From Lachnoclostridium sp. UBA1781 (lineage in GTDB: Bacteria > Bacillota > Clostridia > Lachnospirales > Lachnospiraceae): a stretch of DNA of 8,664 nt. Shown here in pieces: positions 1-4,720 of this stretch. A program made the position numbers and the translations under genes. The stretch lies in the NCBI GenBank assembly GCA_002315495.1, contig DCGJ01000162.1, positions 999-9,662 on the forward strand, read 5' to 3'. How positions within the stretch are numbered: position 1 is the first letter of the stretch; each line of letters opens with the position of its first letter. The notes under the pieces are model-generated. The model was not told where the DNA came from. It made no database searches and worked only from the letters and a program-made list of their open reading frames with translations.

Positions 1-1038
1 ATTTGGCTCATTACAGATTTCATAAATGACATTATTATAGTCTGCATACTTCTTGGAAACTTCATCAAAAAACTTGATGGCCTCATCCTTATGGTCATTT
101 GGATTCGTATCATGAAGAATATGCCAGTCAATGATGACATACAGACCAAGTTCTGTCGCGTACTGAACACCGTTTTCTACGGTTTTCTTTAACTTAGCCT
201 TATCTCCGCCCTCACAGTAACCATTTTCCGCGGTATACATAGCAAGACGAACACAGTTTACGCCCCATTCATCACGAAGCGTCTTGAAGGTTTCTTTTGT
301 TACATACTGTGGGAACCACTGAAGTCCGGCAGTTGACACACCCTGGATCTGATATGCATTGCCGTTCTTATCAACAATCTTTGTTCCCTTTACACTGAGC
401 TGACCGTGATTTGCAACCGGTGTTCCGGTCTCCACTTTTGCCGGCTTTGTAGTCGGGGTCGGTGTTGAGGTAGGCTTCGTTGTCGGTGTAGGGGTTTTCG
501 TTGCTACAGCCTCTTTCTTCGGCGTAGGGGTTGGAGTTGATGTTGTAGCAACCTGCTTCGTCGGAACCGGCGTTGCAGCCTTGGTTGGTGCTTTAGTTGT
601 GGCCGGTGTTGCAGTGATATTACCATCAGTCGGCAGCTTTTCATCCGTTACAATAGCAGTATCTGTCGTAGCCGGTTGATCGGTAACGGTTCCATCCTCT
701 GTTGAAGTATCCTGGCCGGTAGTAACAGCTGCATCCGTATTTGGTGCATCTGGTGCATCTGTTGTATTCGCACTATCCTCCGTCTTCGGATTGTCTGTTT
801 CGGACGGTGTAACAGATATTGTTAACGATGCATTATCGATTTTATCAGAACCATCTTCTGCTCCCGGGGTGTTACCTGCATGATTAATTTTGTTTCCCTG
901 GTTTGAAGAATCAAGTGTATTACGATCAAAACTCGATGAATTCGCAATTCGATCAATTCCAAACCCGATTCCAAGCCCAAGCAACAGGCACAAAACCAAA
1001 ATAATGGCAATGTAATGTTTTTGTTTCTTTGTTGTCAT
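1..1038 (-). CDS. GH5 subfamily 2 endoglucanase (cellulase), signal-anchored, 3' end outside window
   Basis: A minus-strand reading frame of 346 codons is open from the ATG at 1038 to the window edge. Residues 7-28 are a Lys-flanked hydrophobic segment (YIAIILVLCLLLGLGIGFGI), a signal peptide or N-terminal anchor; I see neither a lipobox nor a clear signal-peptidase site. Residues about 29-211 are a low-complexity linker: acidic and Thr-rich to about 135, then Lys/Pro/Thr-rich with TPTPTP repeats. The catalytic domain starts near residue 212 (QLSVKGTKIVDKNG) and runs through the conserved Arg of NCVRLAMY (R264), VIIDWHILHD (301-310) and VIYEICNEPN (337-346), where E344 of the NEP motif is the expected acid/base. 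The nucleophile Glu lies beyond the edge. This layout resembles GH5_2 enzymes such as Bacillus EglS, which cleave internal beta-1,4-glucan bonds outside the cell. The gene starts 2 nt after the upstream folC stop. Confidence 0.93.
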   Translation of the reverse strand, partial: MTTKKQKHYIAIILVLCLLLGLGIGFGIDRIANSSSFDRNTLDSSNQGNKINHAGNTPGAEDGSDKIDNASLTISVTPSETDNPKTEDSANTTDAPDAPNTDAAVTTGQDTSTEDGTVTDQPATTDTAIVTDEKLPTDGNITATPATTKAPTKAATPVPTKQVATTSTPTPTPKKEAVATKTPTPTTKPTSTPTPTTKPAKVETGTPVANHGQLSVKGTKIVDKNGNAYQIQGVSTAGLQWFPQYVTKETFKTLRDEWGVNCVRLAMYTAENGYCEGGDKAKLKKTVENGVQYATELGLYVIIDWHILHDTNPNDHKDEAIKFFDEVSKKYADYNNVIYEICNEPN

Positions 1039-1040
1039 AA

Positions 1041-2309
1041 CTATTTCTCCTTAAATGTTCGGAACGCCTTCCGATAATGCCCGGCCAAAAACAAAGATCC
1101 GGTCAGGCAAATGATTTCGTCCTCTTTCACTTTATCGCACAACTCACGAAGTAAAGCCTCACAATCCTCACGATATTCCATACCGAAACGTTCGCACAGT
1201 TCAGGCAACTGATCGGACGGAATCGCTCTCGGGTGCTCATTCTTTACAAAATATATCTTCTTTCCATACGCGCACAGACTTGTTAGCATCGTTTCGTAAT
1301 CCTTGTCCTGCAAAATGCTGACAACAAACGTCACTTTATGCTTTGGATATGTCTTTTTGAAGAATTCCACCACAGCTTCTACGCACTGCGGATTATGTCC
1401 CCCATCGAGGTATATCAAAGGTTCTCTGTTTAGAATCTCAAGTCTTGCCGGCCATTTCACCAGCTTAAGTCCGGAACCGATATCTGCATCCGTAATATAA
1501 AACCCGGAGCGATTCAACTGATATACAGCTTCTAACACAACTGCAGAATTATAGGCCTGATGAACACCCGGAAGTGCAGTCTCAAACCTTGCATTTTTAT
1601 ACGTAAAATGCTCTGTTTCCCCATCAAACTTCATATTACGGACGTCACTTTTATCAATGACCGTCAATGGAGCGTCCGCTTTCAAGGCTATGCTTGAAAT
1701 AACCTGTATTGCTTCCGAGCCGGATGGATATGCAATACACGGAACATTTTTCTTTAAGATTCCGGCCTTCGCAGCGGCAATTTCCGGAATCGTTTTTCCA
1801 AGAATCGCAGAATGATCAAGCCCAATATTCGTAATAATTGATAGAATAGGTTTCGGAACAACATTCGTCGGATCAAATGTCCCACCTAACCCGGTTTCAA
1901 GAATAACAACATCGCATTTGCTTCGAAGAAAATAAAGCATCGCAATGATAGTCACAACCTCAAATTGGTTCGGAGGTTCTTCCATCATGTCTGTGTACGA
2001 GAAAACCTCCTCGCCAATCACTGTCAGATCATATTTGGAAATCATTTCTCCGTTAATCTGAATTCGTTCGCGAAAATCTTCCAAAAACGGCGAAGTGAAC
2101 AACCCCACCTTATATCCTGCCTGCCTTAAAATCGAATGAAGCATTGCACAAACCGAACCCTTTCCGTTCGTTCCGGCCACATGAATGGTTGGAAGCTGCT
2201 CATGCGGATTACCAAAATGCGCCAGCTCCACCTTCATTCTTCCAAGACCCGCAAAGGAATTAAAGAAGGTCCTCGAGGTTAACTTTTCTAATACTTCAGA
2301 ATAGTTCAA
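1041..2309 (-). CDS. folC: Folylpolyglutamate synthase / dihydrofolate synthase family protein (FolC), downstream copy
   Basis: A 422-residue Mur-ligase-superfamily protein of normal FolC length. FolC enzymes use ATP to add glutamate to folates (FPGS) and, in bifunctional forms, to dihydropteroate (DHFS), in the cytoplasm. Visible motifs are the P-loop HVAGTNGKGS (43-52), TSPFLEDFRERIQING (72-87), LETGLGGTFDPTN (137-149), GLDH (163-166), KAGI with the usually carbamylated Lys at 181, WPARLE (286-291), LDGGHNP (301-307) and a C-terminal GSLFLAG. Departures from the usual family sequence are SPF for SPH, GGTFDPTN for GGRLDATN, IAAAKAGI for IAxEKAGI and DGGHNP for DGAHNP. The start is TTG at 2309, the first standard start codon after an in-frame stop at 2319, placed 6 nt from an AGGAG. 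It lies 9 nt after the other folC, with which it probably forms a riboswitch-controlled unit with folT. Whether it has DHFS activity as well as FPGS activity cannot be told from sequence. Confidence 0.93.
   Translation of the reverse strand: MNYSEVLEKLTSRTFFNSFAGLGRMKVELAHFGNPHEQLPTIHVAGTNGKGSVCAMLHSILRQAGYKVGLFTSPFLEDFRERIQINGEMISKYDLTVIGEEVFSYTDMMEEPPNQFEVVTIIAMLYFLRSKCDVVILETGLGGTFDPTNVVPKPILSIITNIGLDHSAILGKTIPEIAAAKAGILKKNVPCIAYPSGSEAIQVISSIALKADAPLTVIDKSDVRNMKFDGETEHFTYKNARFETALPGVHQAYNSAVVLEAVYQLNRSGFYITDADIGSGLKLVKWPARLEILNREPLIYLDGGHNPQCVEAVVEFFKKTYPKHKVTFVVSILQDKDYETMLTSLCAYGKKIYFVKNEHPRAIPSDQLPELCERFGMEYREDCEALLRELCDKVKEDEIICLTGSLFLAGHYRKAFRTFKEK
1047..1052 (-). promoter_or_regulatory. 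Shine-Dalgarno of the GH5 gene, inside the end of folC
   Basis: AAGGAG lies 8 nt before the GH5 ATG and within the last codons of the upstream folC, whose TAG stop sits between the SD and the ATG. Terminating ribosomes could therefore re-initiate directly on the cellulase gene. Confidence 0.8.
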
Positions 2310-2315
2310 AATGCT

Positions 2316-2320
2316 CTCCT
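2316..2320 (-). promoter_or_regulatory. Shine-Dalgarno deciding the TTG start of the downstream folC
   Basis: AGGAG overlaps the TAG stop of the upstream folC (TAGGAGAG) and is followed after 6 nt by TTG at 2309-2307. No in-frame ATG or GTG is nearby, and the frame is closed upstream by a stop at 2319-2321, so TTG is the best start. Confidence 0.78.
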
Positions 2321-3551
2321 ACGCCCGTTTTCCGGTCAATTCATAATACAAATCCGCCATAAAATACAGCGAGCCCGTACAGAGTATATTAGCACCATTT
2401 TCTCTTGCTTTCAATGCAATTTTCGCCGCATCCGCAATAGATTTTGATACTTGGATATTCTTTCCATACTTCACCAAATATTGTTTGATTTCTTCTGCAG
2501 TCAATGCTCTTTTGTTTGGTGCAGTAAGAGTAATATATCCATCGGAAATGCGGTCCAACATATCATACATAACCGCATATTCCTTATCTCGCATGACACC
2601 AGTAATAATCACATATTTCCGATTTGGGTCTCTTGCAAGCAGGGAATCCACAAGAACCTTCGCACAGTCCGGATTATGACCTCCGTCAAAAATAAGGTCC
2701 GGATATTCTTCTTCAATCATAAAACGAAAAGGTAGACTGGTTCCTGCAAGTCCATTCACGAAGGCTTCTTCCGAAATATCATATCCCATCTCACGCAATT
2801 GATTTACACCGGCTAACACGGTAGCAAGGTTATCCTTCTGATACTCCCCTTTTAGAGCTAAATGTTCAAGATAAGCCTGTTTTACGATTCTTCGACAGGA
2901 ATGATGATAAATCAGCCCATTTTCTTTACAAATCGACTGGCAATGCTTCTTCACAGTTGCAGAGTTCGGACCCAATATTAAATGCTCACCGCGTTTAGCG
3001 ATACCCATTTTTTCGATCAAGATTGCTTTTTCTGTCGTTCCAAGATATTCCGTATGATCTTTCGCAATATGTGTTACAACCGTCATTAGGGATGGATACG
3101 GAAGATTTGTCGCATCCTTGCTTCCACCCATTCCTGCCTCGAGTACTGCGAACTGACAACCGGCCTGCTCGAATAAAACGAGCGCAACAACCGTGACAAG
3201 CTCGAATTCAGTCGGATAATCGGACATGGTTTCTGCCGCATTTGCAACGACTTCACAAGCTTTTGCAAATGCTTCCTTGCTCGGTTTCTGTCCATTTACA
3301 CGGACATAATCTAAAACACCGGTAAGCCTCGGGGATTGAAACGTACCGACGGAATATCCCGCCGCAACAAGGCACGAAGTCAACATACTGCTGGTACTGC
3401 CTTTTCCGTTTGTACCAACGACATGAATGACAGAAAGCGTCTTCCCGGGGAAAGAAAGACGCTCTAACAGTTCATTTACACGTTCAAGACCGGGCTTGGA
3501 ACATTGAGTTTTCTCATTACATAAAAAGGTTTCCGCTTCCTGAAAGTTCAT
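2319..3551 (-). CDS. folC: FolC-like folylpolyglutamate synthase, upstream divergent copy
   Basis: A 410-residue Mur-ligase-fold protein and the first of two tandem folC-like genes. The ATP-binding P-loop HVVGTNGKGS (43-52) is intact. LEAGMGGSKDATN (137-149), KDHTEYLG (164-171), the Lys of EKMGI (K181), DGGHNP (289-294) and GSLYFMADLYYELTG near the C-terminus all follow the FolC plan. Several substrate-side motifs differ from the usual ones: SPRL for SPHL, LPFRF (273-277) where PGRFE is normal, and GGSKDATN for GGRLDATN. This copy may therefore have a narrower or different acceptor. I chose the ATG at 3551 because AGGAG sits 7 nt upstream and the protein then begins like FolC (MNFQEAETFL); an in-frame extension to 3608 would run into folT. 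The gene follows folT after 10 nt, which supports a role in trapping imported folate as polyglutamates. Confidence 0.9.
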   Translation of the reverse strand: MNFQEAETFLCNEKTQCSKPGLERVNELLERLSFPGKTLSVIHVVGTNGKGSTSSMLTSCLVAAGYSVGTFQSPRLTGVLDYVRVNGQKPSKEAFAKACEVVANAAETMSDYPTEFELVTVVALVLFEQAGCQFAVLEAGMGGSKDATNLPYPSLMTVVTHIAKDHTEYLGTTEKAILIEKMGIAKRGEHLILGPNSATVKKHCQSICKENGLIYHHSCRRIVKQAYLEHLALKGEYQKDNLATVLAGVNQLREMGYDISEEAFVNGLAGTSLPFRFMIEEEYPDLIFDGGHNPDCAKVLVDSLLARDPNRKYVIITGVMRDKEYAVMYDMLDRISDGYITLTAPNKRALTAEEIKQYLVKYGKNIQVSKSIADAAKIALKARENGANILCTGSLYFMADLYYELTGKRA

Positions 3552-3561
3552 TTTGGTTCTC

Positions 3562-4116
3562 CTACTCTTTTCCTGAAAGAAGATCAAACTGTTTTTTGAA
3601 GTACTCATACGGCTTCATAAGAGCAATCAATACGACAATCTCAACACCACATAAAATTGCACATTGCGGAAGTCTGCTGAGATAAAATGCCCAGCTCTGC
3701 GGGTAACCATACCCCCAAATCAGTGCCTGTGTCGTTACAACAAAACCACAGAAAAACTGGTCAAATACTGCGGCAATGATGATTCGTAAAGGTGTACGTT
3801 TCGAATATAAAAGGATACCATAACCCGCACCGCGAAGGCCTGCCGCCAGCGTAATCAGAATATTGATGGAAAATCCGTATACAATGAATCCACCAAGCAA
3901 ATCAGCCAGGATGGAAATTAATCCGGCCGGAAGTCCAAAAAGAGTTCCGCTAATCGATCTCGGTAAAAACGTAACCGAAAAACGCATTGTGTCCGTACTG
4001 ATGGAAATCAGGCGCTCAAAGATAATCTCAATTGCCATCATGAGGCCCATAAAGACAATGACAACCGTGCGCTTACGATTTTTAAACGGATTCAGGTTAC
4101 AAAGCTTCTGAAACAT
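3562..4116 (-). CDS. folT: ECF transporter S component, folate family (FolT)
   Basis: A 184-residue hydrophobic protein with about six predicted membrane segments (near residues 17-37, 47-63, 64-82, 84-104, 110-134 and 147-167), a short basic N-terminus (FKNRKR) and a polar C-terminus. Size and topology are those of ECF S components. The pattern MRFSVTFLPRSISGTLFGLPAG followed by ISILADLLGGFIV matches the folate-specific subfamily as I know it. FolT binds folate at the membrane and works with a shared EcfA-EcfA'-EcfT energizing module, which is not encoded here. Context supports the substrate: a THF-type riboswitch lies directly upstream and two folC genes directly downstream. The start is ATG 4116, 7 nt after AAAGGAG; longer in-frame starts up to 4344 would translate the riboswitch and the rpsO terminator and are rejected. 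The TAG stop overlaps the next gene's SD. Confidence 0.92.
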   Translation of the reverse strand: MFQKLCNLNPFKNRKRTVVIVFMGLMMAIEIIFERLISISTDTMRFSVTFLPRSISGTLFGLPAGLISILADLLGGFIVYGFSINILITLAAGLRGAGYGILLYSKRTPLRIIIAAVFDQFFCGFVVTTQALIWGYGYPQSWAFYLSRLPQCAILCGVEIVVLIALMKPYEYFKKQFDLLSGKE

Positions 4117-4154
4117 AAAAAATCTCCTTTCTGCAGTTGTGCTACAAAAGGAGA
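4117..4154 (-). terminator. Riboswitch expression platform: terminator hairpin that also hides the folT SD
   Basis: On the minus strand TCTCCTTTTGTAG pairs with CTGCA plus AAAGGAGA across the loop CACAA. This gives a 13-bp stem with one bulged G and one G-U pair, followed at once by TTTTTT (4122-4117) that touches the folT ATG. The stem's 3' arm contains the folT SD (AAAGGAG, 4130-4124). Formation should therefore both end transcription before folT and block ribosome binding. The structure is read by eye, with no free energy computed. Confidence 0.75.
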
Positions 4155-4171
4155 CATATCCAAATGTAGCA
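4140..4171 (-). promoter_or_regulatory. Anti-terminator / anti-sequestor hairpin of the folT riboswitch
   Basis: TGCTACA (4171-4165) is a perfect 7-bp complement of TGTAGCA (4146-4140). Its 5' arm is nearly the same sequence as the 3' strand of aptamer helix P1 (4172-4166), and its 3' arm takes the TGTAG needed by the terminator stem. The three helices exclude one another, as expected of a switch: ligand-bound P1 leaves the terminator free to form (OFF), and the ligand-free state favours this hairpin (ON). Confidence 0.68.
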
Positions 4172-4268
4172 GCGGGATGCGAACTATGTACCGCAAGACA
4201 TGCTTTTCGTTCCATGGACAACTCCCCGTCCCACAGACACTTAACGCACATAATTCTACTCTGCATAC
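4166..4268 (-). promoter_or_regulatory. Tetrahydrofolate (THF) riboswitch aptamer upstream of folT
   Basis: The minus strand carries AGAGTAGA, then GCGTTAAGTG, and near the end GCATCCCGCTGC, which agree with the conserved parts of the class I THF riboswitch (GAGUAGA ... GCGUUAAGUG ... GCAUCCGCUCC). Helices found by eye: P1 is GTA(T)GCAG with CTGCTAC (7 bp, one bulge); P2 is AATTATGT with ACATAGTT (8 bp, one G-U); P3 is TCTGTGG with CCATGGA (7 bp, two G-U). A loop CGGGG can pair with TCCCG in the 3' joining strand, matching the known long-range pseudoknot. Known members sense reduced folates and repress folate transport or synthesis genes in Firmicutes. Its position before folT-folC-folC fits exactly. 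Confidence 0.9.
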
Positions 4269-4280
4269 GTTTTATTTTGT

Positions 4281-4315
4281 TTTTTAGAAAAAGAACCAGG
4301 CATAAGCCTGGTTCT
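4281..4315 (-). terminator. Intrinsic terminator of rpsO
   Basis: A perfect 10-bp hairpin AGAACCAGGC-TTAT-GCCTGGTTCT (4315-4292), followed by TTTTCT, starts 13 nt after the rpsO stop. It separates the translation operon from the folate operon. The downstream A-rich stretch gives a weaker U-run than the textbook form, so some read-through is possible. Confidence 0.88.
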
Positions 4316-4327
4316 GATTTCTCATAA

Positions 4328-4594
4328 TTACTTACGAATACCAAGCTTTACGATAAGTTCACGGTATGCGTTGATATCCTTGGACTTAAGGTAGTTCAAA
4401 AGACCACGTCTCTGACCAACCATCATGTAGAGACCTCTACGGCTGTGGTTATCGTTGTGGTTCTTCTTAAGATGCTCAGTGAGCTCGCTGATTCTTGCAG
4501 AAAGAATTGCAATCTGTACTTCGGTAGAACCGGTATCTTCCGGGGTCTTGCCGTACTTTGCGATGATTTCTGCCTTCTTTTCCTTACTAATCAT
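4328..4594 (-). CDS. rpsO: 30S ribosomal protein S15
   Basis: The 88-residue length is standard for bacterial S15. S15 is a primary binding protein of the 16S rRNA central domain (the h20-h21-h22 junction) and forms inter-subunit bridges with 23S rRNA. The family signature is complete: TGSTEVQIA (21-29), then HLKKNHNDNHSRRGL (41-55) with the rRNA-contacting H41, D48 and S51 positions, then GQRRGLLNYL (60-69) and a basic C-terminal KLGIRK. I chose ATG 4594 because GGAGG lies 8 nt upstream and the protein then starts MISKEKKAEI; the in-frame ATG at 4609 precedes that SD. The gene has its own promoter, a structured leader and a terminator, so it can be made independently of the infB operon. Confidence 0.98.
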   Translation of the reverse strand: MISKEKKAEIIAKYGKTPEDTGSTEVQIAILSARISELTEHLKKNHNDNHSRRGLYMMVGQRRGLLNYLKSKDINAYRELIVKLGIRK

Positions 4595-4678
4595 GGTAAG
4601 TTCCTCCATTAAAAATAATTATTTACGCCGTATTCTAAGTGTCGGTCGGAGTGTCCAAACACTGAGAATCGGTCAACA
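4595..4678 (-). promoter_or_regulatory. Structured rpsO leader, candidate S15 autoregulatory site
   Basis: The roughly 84-nt leader between the predicted start site and rpsO folds by eye into an outer stem, CCGATTCT (4672-4665) with AGAATACGG (4636-4628), of 8 bp with one bulged A. It encloses the hairpin AGTGT-TTGG-ACACT (4663-4650). A second ACACT copy (4642-4638) can pair with the same AGTGT, giving a competing longer stem. S15 is known in several bacteria to repress its own mRNA by binding leader structures that mimic its rRNA site. That this leader does so is inference; I did not identify a definite S15 recognition motif. Confidence 0.5.
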
Positions 4679-4684
4679 TATGGA

Positions 4685-4713
4685 AATATAGCACAGAGTT
4701 TCGTATTTGTAAA
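4685..4713 (-). promoter_or_regulatory. Sigma-A promoter of rpsO
   Basis: The minus strand has TTTACA (4713-4708; 5 of 6 to TTGACA), a 17-nt spacer, then TATATT (4690-4685; 5 of 6 to TATAAT) preceded by an extended -10 TGC. The predicted start is near 4677-4679. It begins immediately after the truB-ribF stop, giving rpsO expression separate from the upstream operon. Confidence 0.82.
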
Positions 4714-4720
4714 GTTAATT

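Noticed and set aside
420..600. DNA tandem repeat or CRISPR-like array
   Set aside because: The periodic look comes from Thr-Pro codon runs in the GH5 linker; there are no constant-length repeats with unique spacers.
822..1010. 62-codon minus-strand open frame near the left end
   Set aside because: It is out of frame with the GH5 gene, which fully explains this stretch as signal segment and linker.
3552..3608. N-terminal extension of the upstream FolC copy
   Set aside because: It overlaps the end of folT and adds residues that do not resemble FolC; the ATG at 3551 has AGGAG at 7 nt.
4117..4344. N-terminal extension of FolT to an ATG at 4344
   Set aside because: It would translate through the riboswitch, its platform and the rpsO terminator, and would start inside rpsO; the ATG at 4116 has a proper SD and fits the family length.
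4650..4663. Hairpin after truB-ribF as a transcription terminator
   Set aside because: The AGTGT/ACACT stem is short and has no U-run behind it; it lies downstream of the rpsO promoter and is better read as leader structure.
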